64,000 bases of DNA, from the NCBI RefSeq assembly GCF_000223905.1, contig NC_015948.1:868001-932000 (forward strand). The letters run 5' to 3'. The position numbers and the translations under genes were made by a program. This stretch comes from Haloarcula hispanica ATCC 33960 (GTDB lineage: Archaea; Halobacteriota; Halobacteria; Halobacteriales; Haloarculaceae). The notes beneath the pieces were generated by a model. It saw only the letters and a program-made list of their open reading frames with translations, was not told the origin of the DNA and ran no database searches. Positions 1 to 7,505 of the stretch are shown piece by piece. Each line of letters starts with the position of its first letter. The stretch's first letter is position 1.

Positions 1-98
1 TCTCGACAAACGTGACGAACGCAACGGGCGGGAACTGACCACAGGCAAGAAGGAGCGCCTCGTTCGTTTTTGTCCCGCTGTGCCGGGTACCTGTCGAG
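1..98. other. Window-edge region; possible 3' end of a plus-strand gene
   Basis: Plus frame 3 is open from the window edge to a TGA at 36-38 and would end a protein in STNVTNATGGN, with two N-glycosylation sequons (NVT, NAT) as in haloarchaeal surface proteins. A T-run at 66-71 follows and could terminate it before the convergent pilin gene. Plus frame 2 is also open, to a TAA at 120-122 inside the pilin gene. On the minus strand an ATG at 100-102 overlaps the pilin stop, but its codons (AGG, CGA, AAA, AGA) are unlike this genome. None can be settled from 98 bases. Confidence 0.3.
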
Positions 99-710
99 TC
101 ATGCAGTTAATTCCTGTCGGATAATAACCGCGTTCGACGGGGTGTGCACGACTCGGACGGTTACCGTGTCGCCCGACTGCAAGTCACAGTCCCCGCCTGC
201 GATTCGGAAGATGATAACGTCACCGGGGCGGAACTCGTCCGTAACCAGTGCCCCGGTATCATCGGCACCGCGCTCCGTGAGCGAGCCAGTGCTCTCGTCG
301 AAGAGATCGTCGCCCTCGATGTTGTCACTCTGTGGCCGGTCACCGGATTTCGCCGGCAGATTGACTAACCGCCCGTGCTTTTCAGTTCCGTCACCGCTAC
401 AGTCGGCACTGACTGCCACTTCGATATCCGAGACACGGACGACATCTCCAGCAACGTGCGTGATACGGACGATGCCCCCGTCGAACCCATCCTGTGCGGC
501 GAACTCACCGTCTGATTGGCCGATTACGGGCGCTGTATCATCCAACGTCTCCGCGAGGTCAACCGTCGCCATAGACAGCACTGCCGCGAGAACGACAGTT
601 ACCGCCACGAGAAGGATAACTGAAATGACCGAAGAGACAGCACGCAACTGACCCGTCACTGGGTCTGCTACTATCCGGTTACATAAAAACACCCGCAACG
701 GGACTGGCAT
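99..710 (-). CDS. Type IV pilin-like protein (archaeal pilin N-terminal domain)
   Basis: Predicted surface pilin or pilin-like protein of 203 aa. Residues 22-29 (LRAVSSVI) resemble the prepilin-peptidase region of haloarchaeal pilins (typically RAVSPVIG), followed by one hydrophobic helix at about 26-48 that would form the filament core. The rest is an acidic, beta-rich head with two cysteines (about 104 and 175). The class III signal has a long N-terminal part (about 22 residues) if the ATG at 708-710 is used; a GTG six codons later would shorten it. It stands alone, with no pilB/pilC-like ATPase or membrane gene near it. It is convergent with whatever lies left of the window. The family is recognised from the N-terminus; its role (adhesion, surface fibre) is inference. 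Confidence 0.8.
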   Translation of the reverse strand: MPVPLRVFLCNRIVADPVTGQLRAVSSVISVILLVAVTVVLAAVLSMATVDLAETLDDTAPVIGQSDGEFAAQDGFDGGIVRITHVAGDVVRVSDIEVAVSADCSGDGTEKHGRLVNLPAKSGDRPQSDNIEGDDLFDESTGSLTERGADDTGALVTDEFRPGDVIIFRIAGGDCDLQSGDTVTVRVVHTPSNAVIIRQELTA

Positions 711-872
711 GAGACGTCGTCTTGAACCGTACATTGCCGGTTCTATCATCGCATTCTGCGGAGGAACCGGTCGTCTTGCCGCCCCGGCAAACAATCGGTA
801 TCGACTGTCGGACCTGCGGCAGACTCCGGCGGTGAGCCACACTGTTTTGCTGGTCCCGTCCGAGCACAGCGT

Positions 873-1856
873 ATGGACAGCGTCCTCGTCATCGGCGGCG
901 GCAGGTTCATCGGCCGACACACGGTCACCGAGTTCCGCGACGCGGGCTACGACGTGACGATGCTCACCCGCGGCCAGCGCTCGAATCCGTTCGCGAACTC
1001 CGATGTCACTCACATCAAGGGCGACCGGAACGAGCGGGACACACTCGAAACCGCCCGCAAGCAGATCGATCCCGACGTAGTCGTCGACTGCGTAGCGTAT
1101 TTCCCGGAAGATGTCCGGGCGGCGACCGACGTGTTTGCTGACGCCGAGGCGTACGTGTACGTCTCGAGCGGCGCGGCCTACGGCGTCGAACGGACGCCCA
1201 AACGGGAGGGAGAGACACCGCTTGCAGGCTGTACCGCCGAGCAGGCCACAACCGACAGCGCGGAGACCTACGGGCCACGGAAAGCTGAAGGCGACCGCGA
1301 GGTGTTCGCCGCCGCGGAGGACGGCGTGCGGGCGATGAGCGTCCGGCCGACCGTCGTGTACGGCCCCTACGACTACACCGAGCGGTTCGCCTACTGGGTG
1401 GACCGCGTGGCCGAGTACGACCGAATTGTGGTACCTAGCGACGGCCTCAGTCTGTGGCAGATGGCCTACGTCGAGGACGTGGCGAGCGCGCTTCGCCTCG
1501 TCGCGGAGCGAGGGACGGCCGGCGAAGCCTACAACGTCGGCGACGAGCACGCGCCGACGCTCCGGGAGTGGGTTGACCTGCTCGCCGGAGTACATGACAC
1601 GTCCGTCGAGACCATCGGCGTCGGCGAGCGTGAGCTCGCGGCGGCGGGACTGGACCCCGACGACTTCCCCATCTACCGCGACTCGCCGCATCTGCTGTCG
1701 ACGGCGAAGCTCCGCGACCTGGGCTGGTCGTCGACGCCCCACGAGACGGCGCTGGCCGTGACCGTCGCCGAGCATCGGGAGAACGACCGAACCGGCCGGG
1801 AGTTCGGCCCGGACCGAGACACGGAAGCGACGCTTATCGACCGCCTGACCGGGTGA
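873..1856 (+). CDS. NAD(P)-dependent epimerase/dehydratase, extended SDR family
   Basis: Sugar-nucleotide-type epimerase/dehydratase or reductase of 327 aa, cytoplasmic. The N-terminal Rossmann fold shows the dinucleotide-binding motif GGGRFIGRH (residues 8-16). The catalytic region holds YVSSGAAYG and the active-site pair YGPRK (Y-x3-K), then VRPTVVYGP, typical of extended SDRs. The C-terminal half carries the substrate domain with AYVEDVASAL and YNVGD. The ATG at 873 fits a leaderless start, with an A/T-poor TATA-like GTTTTGC at about 845-851. It is convergent with the TrmB regulator, 3 nt from its stop. Substrate cannot be told from sequence; nearby glycan genes suggest a sugar nucleotide, but that is inference. 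Confidence 0.85.
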   Translation: MDSVLVIGGGRFIGRHTVTEFRDAGYDVTMLTRGQRSNPFANSDVTHIKGDRNERDTLETARKQIDPDVVVDCVAYFPEDVRAATDVFADAEAYVYVSSGAAYGVERTPKREGETPLAGCTAEQATTDSAETYGPRKAEGDREVFAAAEDGVRAMSVRPTVVYGPYDYTERFAYWVDRVAEYDRIVVPSDGLSLWQMAYVEDVASALRLVAERGTAGEAYNVGDEHAPTLREWVDLLAGVHDTSVETIGVGERELAAAGLDPDDFPIYRDSPHLLSTAKLRDLGWSSTPHETALAVTVAEHRENDRTGREFGPDRDTEATLIDRLTG

Positions 1857-1859
1857 TCA

Positions 1860-2924
1860 CTACGCCCGGCGGAGCGTCGTGTGCTTGACCTCGTAGTCCT
1901 CCAAGAACGCGCCGTATCCGCCGACAGCGATGTGGTCTTGTCCGGTGTCGACGACCAGCGAGTTCTCGAACCCGAAGTCGCTGTTGTGCGGTTCGACGAG
2001 GTTCTGTCGGACATCGACCACCTCGCCGGATATCACTTCGAAATCGTCGTCGGAGCCTGTCGGCCGCGCGTACAGGTCGGCGACGACGGACTCGCCGGCC
2101 CGGAGCGCGAGCGTGGTCGTGAACACGACGGGGCGGAACATGTCGTACCGGGCCGGAAGCGATGGCGGCCGCGAAAGGAGGACCTCCTCACCTATCGGCC
2201 AGTAATTGCCCAGGTAGGAACCGACTAACACCGCCGCGACCGCCTCCTGCGTGAACGTGATCGCGTTCGTCTCGTCGTGGTCCCAGCTGAGCATCGTCGA
2301 CGGCGAGACGAACCCGCGCTGCTGGTCCGTCGCAAGCAACGAGGGCGCGCCGTCGAGGCCGAGACGGACGGCGTTGGCGACGCCCTCCAGTTCCGTCGTT
2401 GCCGCGTCGTAGCTCGACAGCGTCAGAAGCACGAGGATGCCCCGCTCGCGGGCACGGCGGAGCGTGTCGCGGATCTCCGGGAGCCGACGGGCCGGGACCT
2501 GGAGCACGACCTCGCATTCGGCGGCTTCGATGTGCTGTTTCAGGCGCTTGATGATGGTCGGTCTGGATTTGACCACCTCGAAGGAGTTGTCGTCGGCCGA
2601 GTTGTTCTCGTACCGGGTCTGTACTGCCGTCTCCAGCGTGTCGAGTTCGCGCTTCAGCGTGCCGAAAGCCTCCGACGGGGGCGTCGCACGGATGACCGTC
2701 GGCGTCCGATGGTCGTCGACGCTGATGAAGCCGTCCACGGCCAGCGAATCACAGATGTCGTACACGTAGCTTTTGGAGACCCCCGCCGTTTCGGCCACCG
2801 TTCGGGCTGTTGCCGGTCCCTTTTCGACCACGGCGAGGTACGTTTCCGCCTCCGTCTCGGAGAGGCCATACTGCTGGAGTCGGTCCCGAACGGGCGCGCT
2901 GGGTTGGCGTGTGGAGTCAGGCAT
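1860..2924 (-). CDS. TrmB-family transcriptional regulator
   Basis: Sugar-responsive DNA-binding regulator of 354 aa. An N-terminal winged helix (about 14-75) carries the TrmB-type recognition region GVSKSYVYDICDSL. A short coiled segment (about 85-110) follows, then the TrmB effector domain with a PLD-like fold (about 115-245) and an all-beta C-terminal domain. TrmB proteins of archaea bind maltose, trehalose or glucose and switch sugar-uptake and gluconeogenesis genes. The neighbour on the same strand is a secreted GH3 glycosidase, so control of oligosaccharide use is a reasonable inference. I looked for the known haloarchaeal TrmB site (TACT-N7/8-GAGTA) in the flanking intergenic DNA and did not see it. 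Confidence 0.88.
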   Translation of the reverse strand: MPDSTRQPSAPVRDRLQQYGLSETEAETYLAVVEKGPATARTVAETAGVSKSYVYDICDSLAVDGFISVDDHRTPTVIRATPPSEAFGTLKRELDTLETAVQTRYENNSADDNSFEVVKSRPTIIKRLKQHIEAAECEVVLQVPARRLPEIRDTLRRARERGILVLLTLSSYDAATTELEGVANAVRLGLDGAPSLLATDQQRGFVSPSTMLSWDHDETNAITFTQEAVAAVLVGSYLGNYWPIGEEVLLSRPPSLPARYDMFRPVVFTTTLALRAGESVVADLYARPTGSDDDFEVISGEVVDVRQNLVEPHNSDFGFENSLVVDTGQDHIAVGGYGAFLEDYEVKHTTLRRA

Positions 2925-3107
2925 GGATGTCCTGCTGAAACCGTGCTGGCTGATTCTCTGTCACTGGATCGCTGTTTCAGCTAATCTAATCGAACATACA
3001 TAATGATTGGTGGGTGTGGGAGCGGGCCGGCATGTGTCTGTGCGTAGTGGGTATTCGGGGTCCGGTGCGCCGGCGGGAACACCGCGGCGTAGGTCGCGGG
3101 ACCTGTC

Positions 3108-5672
3108 TCAGGATCTCCCACGAACCTCGTCGAGCAGGTCAACAACGTCTTCCATGGTGGGGTCGCGGCTGGTGTTGTTGCCGTTACCATTGTTCCCACT
3201 ATTGCCCCGACCGGGGGTACTCCCTGACCAGTCCGGGAGGCCCGGAACGGGGTCGGGATCGGTGATGCTCGCCGTGTTCTGGACCGTGAGCGTGGCCGTC
3301 GGGCCGTCTTGGCCGACAGTAAGTTCGTACTCACCGGCTTCGACGACCTTCGGGCCAAGTCCGAGCACGTCACCGGGAACGACCTCCAGCGCCGTCAGGT
3401 CGACAGTCACGTCGACTGTGGTCAACTCGCCGGGGCCCAGCGAGACGCGCTCGTAACCGAGCAGCCGGCGTCTCGGCTGGAGCACTGTGCCATAGGACTG
3501 GGTGTTGAACACCTCGACGATGTGCTCGCCGGCCATCCGGCCGGTGTTTGTCACCTCGACGCTGACGGTCACCTCGGACTGGTTCGCCGGGCTGCCGACA
3601 GTGGGCTGAGTGACCGAGACGCTCCCGTACTCGAAGTCGGTGTAGGAGAGCCCGTGGCCGTACTCGTAGATTGCGGTGTTATCTGTCCCGCCTGTCGATG
3701 TTGGGTCGTAACGGGTGTACTGCACGGGTGTGGTACCAACGTTCTCTGGCCAGCTGAACGGGAGCTTCCCAGAGGGATTGTACTCGCCGACCAGCGTCTC
3801 GGCGATAGCGACCCCGCCGTCGCTGCCGGGCTGGCCGGCAAACAGGAGGGCGTCAAGCTGGCTAAACGTTTCTGGAGACCCCCGTGGCGAACCGGCAAGC
3901 ATGACGCCGATGATCGGCGTCGAATCGTCGGTGGACTCGACGACGGTGTCGAGAAGCGCCTGCTGGGACTCGTCGAGCACCAGTTCGTCCCGGTCACCGA
4001 ACCCTTCGTTGTGGGTTCCCTCGCCGAGCACGACGACGACGACATCGGATTCAGGTCCAGCCGACTCGACCCGTGACCGCTGCTCGGCGGTAAAGTCGAA
4101 GTTACCGTTCTCGTCGCTCTGCTGGTTCTCGCCGTCGCCCTCGCCGGCCCACCAGGTGGTGTTCTCGTACGAGGTGGGAACGTGCGTGAGACTGCCGACG
4201 CGAGCGCGGAGCTCCGCTTCGAGGAGGTTCTGGCGCGGGAACGGGCCGCCGGCGCTGGCCCCCTGCCAGCCGAGCGTCCAGCCGCCGTGTTGCATCAGCG
4301 CGCGGGTGTTGTTGCCGTTGCTGTCGACGCCGGGGCCTGTCAGCAGGACGCTCTCGTCGCCGGATAGCGGGAGCGTGTCATCAGTATTTTTCAGGAGGAC
4401 CATCGACTCCTTTGCCATCGTCTCGGCGGTCTCCTGTGCGCCGCCGAGCACGGTCTCGATGCGGGACTCGTCGACTGTCGGCTGCTCGAACAGGCCGAGG
4501 TCGGCCTTTAGTTCGAGGATCCGCCGGACTGCCTCGTCGATGCGCTCCATCGGGATGGCGCCGTCCTCGACGAGGCTGACCACGGTGTCGATGAACTGAA
4601 CCGGGCCCGGCGCGTCACCGCCGTTGCCGATCATGTACATGTCGACGCCGGCGTTGATCGCCATCTCGGTCGCCGTCTCGAAGTCGGGTGCGTAGTCGTG
4701 GTTCGTGATCATCCGGTTCAGGTCGTCCCAGTCGGAGACGACCATCCCCTCGTAGCCGTAGGTGTCCCGGAGCAGCGTCGTCAACAGCCAGTGGGAGGCG
4801 TGGGCCGGAACCCCGTTTATCGAGCCGCTGTTGACCATCACCGTGCCGGGCTCTGATTCCAGTGCCTCCCGGTACGGCGGGAGGATGTTCGTCCGGAGGT
4901 CACGTAGCGATGTCGAGGCCGGTGCGCGGTCGTTGCCGTTGTTCGGGACGGAGTAGGCCGCGAAGTGTTTGACACACGCCGTCAGCCGGTCGTCGTCCTC
5001 AAGCGCTCGCGCCCGCGCTCGCGAGACATCTGCTTCGAGTTTCGGGTCCTCGCTGATGCCCTCGAAGAAGCGGCCCCAGCGGGGGTCCCGCTGGAGGTCC
5101 GTCGTCGGTGCGAACGTCCAGTGTGCCCCCATCGACGCCGTCGCGTCGCTCGTGTGCCGTTCGGCCTCCGCGATCAGACTCAGGTCGCGCGTCACACCCA
5201 TGTTCAGCCGCTGGGGGAACACCGTCGCGCCCTCTAGCAGCCCGTTGCCGTGCGTGGCGTCGACGCCGTAGAGGAACGGGATGTCGTGGTCGGCGTTGTC
5301 GAGGTTGTACTGCTGTAGGGCGTTGATGCCCTGGACTACGGCGTTGGCGTCGAAGCTCGGCGGCTCGGCCCCACCCGAGAGGATCGACCCGATGCCGAGT
5401 TCGCTGAAGTACTCGCCGACCGTGTCGACCCCGAAGCTGTCGGGCACGTTCGATTCCTCCGGCTCCGCCTCGAAGGAGCTAATCGCGACCTGTGTCATCT
5501 GGGCCGCTTTCTGCTCCAGTGTGAGGTCGCCGATGAGCGAATCGACGTCCGGTTGCGCCGCGGCGGTCCCAACACCTGCGCCGGTGGCGGCCGCTGCCGT
5601 GGCCACACCGGTCGCTTTCAGAAATGTCCGCCGAGACGCCTGCATACCGTCGTCAGTCGTGTCATGTGCCAT
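3108..5672 (-). CDS. Secreted GH3 beta-glycosidase (Tat substrate)
   Basis: Extracellular glycoside hydrolase family 3 enzyme of 854 aa, probably beta-glucosidase-like. A Tat signal is clear near residues 12-45 (SRRTFLKAT then an Ala-rich stretch ending AAAQP). The (beta/alpha)8 domain holds LTLEQKAAQMTQ, LYGVDATHGN and KHFAAYS, with the nucleophile Asp expected in VVSDWDDL. The alpha/beta sandwich domain follows (GDESVLLTGPGVDSN, VVVVLGEGTHNEG), then GHGLSYTDF and a fibronectin-III-like domain (VTVSVEVTNTGRMAGEH). After it comes an S/G/N-rich linker and a short acidic tail, DPTMEDVVDLLDEV. A TTG lies five codons upstream, but the ATG at 5670-5672 is preferred: a TATA-like TTAATAATT lies about 27 nt upstream and the signal peptide is then of normal length. 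Exact glycan specificity is unknown. Confidence 0.9.
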   Translation of the reverse strand: MAHDTTDDGMQASRRTFLKATGVATAAAATGAGVGTAAAQPDVDSLIGDLTLEQKAAQMTQVAISSFEAEPEESNVPDSFGVDTVGEYFSELGIGSILSGGAEPPSFDANAVVQGINALQQYNLDNADHDIPFLYGVDATHGNGLLEGATVFPQRLNMGVTRDLSLIAEAERHTSDATASMGAHWTFAPTTDLQRDPRWGRFFEGISEDPKLEADVSRARARALEDDDRLTACVKHFAAYSVPNNGNDRAPASTSLRDLRTNILPPYREALESEPGTVMVNSGSINGVPAHASHWLLTTLLRDTYGYEGMVVSDWDDLNRMITNHDYAPDFETATEMAINAGVDMYMIGNGGDAPGPVQFIDTVVSLVEDGAIPMERIDEAVRRILELKADLGLFEQPTVDESRIETVLGGAQETAETMAKESMVLLKNTDDTLPLSGDESVLLTGPGVDSNGNNTRALMQHGGWTLGWQGASAGGPFPRQNLLEAELRARVGSLTHVPTSYENTTWWAGEGDGENQQSDENGNFDFTAEQRSRVESAGPESDVVVVVLGEGTHNEGFGDRDELVLDESQQALLDTVVESTDDSTPIIGVMLAGSPRGSPETFSQLDALLFAGQPGSDGGVAIAETLVGEYNPSGKLPFSWPENVGTTPVQYTRYDPTSTGGTDNTAIYEYGHGLSYTDFEYGSVSVTQPTVGSPANQSEVTVSVEVTNTGRMAGEHIVEVFNTQSYGTVLQPRRRLLGYERVSLGPGELTTVDVTVDLTALEVVPGDVLGLGPKVVEAGEYELTVGQDGPTATLTVQNTASITDPDPVPGLPDWSGSTPGRGNSGNNGNGNNTSRDPTMEDVVDLLDEVRGRS

Positions 5673-5814
5673 GACAGGCGCACCCAAACAGTGATGTTAA
5701 TAATTGTTTTTGGAAAACTGGCGTGTAATTGTTGTCAAAAGATTTCGGTTACTGCACAGTCGGACCGCCAGTTGCACCTAAACTGTTTTCACGCGTGCCC
5801 GGAGACAGGCAACC
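5673..5814. promoter_or_regulatory. Divergent promoter region between GH3 glycosidase and egsA
   Basis: This 142-bp A/T-rich spacer serves two divergent genes. The stretch GATGTTAATAATTG at about 5692-5705 gives a minus-strand TATA box about 27 nt from the GH3 ATG. CTAAACTGTTTTC near 5779-5791 gives the plus-strand box for the dehydrogenase. Between them lies a small inverted repeat GTTTT-TGG-AAAAC at about 5705-5717, overlapping the GH3 promoter, where a repressor or activator could bind. The protein that binds it is unknown; the TrmB regulator 3 kb away is one candidate. Confidence 0.5.
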
Positions 5815-6873
5815 ATGTTCGAGAAACGCACCTGGATTCGCCTCCCCCGGAACGTCGTGGTCGGGCACGGAGTCCTCGGGCAGACGATAGAGGCCGTCAG
5901 CGAACTCCACCTGACTGGCCGGCCGCTGGTCGTCTCCAGTCCGACGCCACACGATGTCGCCGGCAAGCGGGTCGTCGCACAGTTCGAGGACGAGGGGTAC
6001 GACCCATCCGAGATCGTCATCGAGGAGGCCAGTTTCGACGCCGTCCAGCAGGTCATCGACCACGCGAGCGACATCGACGCGGGCTTCCTGCTTGGTGTCG
6101 GCGGTGGGAAAGCTATCGACATCACGAAGATGGCGGCCGACGACCTTGGACTGGGGTTCGTCTCGGTGCCAACGGCCGCGAGCCACGACGGCATCGTCTC
6201 CGGCCGCGGCTCGGTCCCCGAAGGTGATACGCGCCACAGCGTCGCCGCCGAACCGCCGCTGGCCGTCATCGCCGACACCGAGGTGCTGGCAGAGGCCCCC
6301 TGGCGGCTGACCACTGCTGGCTGTGCCGACATCATCTCGAACTACACTGCGGTTCGGGACTGGCAGCTCGCCCATCGCCTGAAGAACGTCCACTACTCGG
6401 AGTACGCCGGCGCGCTCTCCCAGATGACCGCCGAGATGCTCGTCGAGAGCGCTGACTCGATAAAGCAGGGGCTCGAGGAGTCATCCTGGATTGTCGTGAA
6501 AGCGCTCGTCTCCTCCGGCGTCGCGATGTCCATCGCTGACTCCTCCCGGCCGGCGAGCGGCGCAGAACACCTGTTTTCCCACCAGCTGGACCGGCTCGTC
6601 CCCGACGGCGCGCTCCACGGCCATCAGGTCGGTGTCGGCTCGATAATGACCGAGTACCTCCACAGCGGCCAGAAAGGCAAGTGGCGAGACGCCAGAGACG
6701 CGCTGGCGGCCATCGGCGCGCCGACGACGGCAGACGAACTTGGTATCGACGACGAGACGGTGATCGAAGCGCTGACCACAGCTCACCAGATCCGCGACCG
6801 CTACACGGTGCTCGGGGACGGTATGAGTGAAGAAGCGGCGATCGAAGCGGCGACGGTCACCGGCGTTATCTAA
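5815..6873 (+). CDS. egsA: sn-glycerol-1-phosphate dehydrogenase [NAD(P)+]
   Basis: Reduces dihydroxyacetone phosphate to sn-glycerol 1-phosphate, the stereospecific backbone of archaeal ether lipids; cytoplasmic, zinc-dependent, 352 aa, normal family length. The nucleotide-binding motif GVGGGKAIDITK is at about 94-105 and PTAASHDGIVSGRGS at about 119-133. Zinc ligands are expected at Asp 172 (GCADIISN) and at the histidines in GAEHLFSHQ and LHGHQVGVG. The start is leaderless-like, with CTAAACTG about 30 nt upstream. It overlaps the convergent NUDIX gene by 4 nt. This gene is one of the clearest signs that the DNA is archaeal. Confidence 0.96.
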   Translation: MFEKRTWIRLPRNVVVGHGVLGQTIEAVSELHLTGRPLVVSSPTPHDVAGKRVVAQFEDEGYDPSEIVIEEASFDAVQQVIDHASDIDAGFLLGVGGGKAIDITKMAADDLGLGFVSVPTAASHDGIVSGRGSVPEGDTRHSVAAEPPLAVIADTEVLAEAPWRLTTAGCADIISNYTAVRDWQLAHRLKNVHYSEYAGALSQMTAEMLVESADSIKQGLEESSWIVVKALVSSGVAMSIADSSRPASGAEHLFSHQLDRLVPDGALHGHQVGVGSIMTEYLHSGQKGKWRDARDALAAIGAPTTADELGIDDETVIEALTTAHQIRDRYTVLGDGMSEEAAIEAATVTGVI

Positions 6874-7385
6874 ACCAGTTCCGCGACCGCGACATCGCTT
6901 GAGTCGTCCCATCGAATCGACGCTTCGGCCTCAGCGACCGTCTCGGCGTCACTGCCGCCGGGCGCGGCCCTGTTGATTTCGGCGTCGAACACGATACTGA
7001 GTCGATACACCGTCTCGGCGTCCGGGTCTGCCTCGTTTCGCACACCACAGATGGTCGCCCGAACCGCGTCCCGAATGGTACACGAGACGCCGGCTGTTTC
7101 GGTGACGACTCGTTCGGCCGCTGCCGCCGGCCGCTCGGCCCCCTGTGTCTGTCCCTGTGGTATCTCCCAGGACCCGTCGGCGTCGCTGAGTAGCACGTCG
7201 CCCGACTCGTTGTGGACGAATGCGTGTACGTCCACCTGTCCTTCCCGTGAGCGCTCGACAGCACGCTGGTACGCCTCCGAACCCACCGAAAAGGTGGTCT
7301 GGTCCACCGGCGTCGAGCCGAACTCCTGTTCGAGCCGGGCGAGGCGTTCCTGCACCCGCGCTCGCGAGCGCTCGGCTATCTCCAT
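6870..7385 (-). CDS. NUDIX-fold hydrolase-like protein
   Basis: Protein of 171 aa with a NUDIX-like core at about 50-140: VDVHAFVHNESGDVLL, then WEIPQGQTQGAERPAAAAER and VVTETAGV. The NUDIX box is degenerate: where GX5EX7REUXEEXGU is expected, the glutamate pair of REUXEE is only partly kept (RVVTET), so activity is uncertain. The first 45 residues form a charged helix. An ATG 48 nt upstream (7431-7433) is possible, but a TATA-like TAATAAATCC at 7408-7417 sits 27 nt before the ATG at 7383-7385, so the shorter start is chosen. Possible roles are nucleotide-sugar or ADP-ribose cleavage, or a non-catalytic ligand-binding protein. Confidence 0.72.
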   Translation of the reverse strand: MEIAERSRARVQERLARLEQEFGSTPVDQTTFSVGSEAYQRAVERSREGQVDVHAFVHNESGDVLLSDADGSWEIPQGQTQGAERPAAAAERVVTETAGVSCTIRDAVRATICGVRNEADPDAETVYRLSIVFDAEINRAAPGGSDAETVAEAEASIRWDDSSDVAVAELV

Positions 7386-7505
7386 ACGAAACGGTGCTTC
7401 GGCAGCGTAATAAATCCGCCTGAACGCTCTCACAGTTTGAAACTACCCTGTGCGCCGGCTGTGATCCCCCGTAATACCGTCCGTCACAGCATTCGGCCGG
7501 ACCTC

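Noticed and set aside
2925-3107. TrmB operator TACT-N7/8-GAGTA between trmB-type gene and GH3
   Set aside because: No match in this interval or in 5673-5814.
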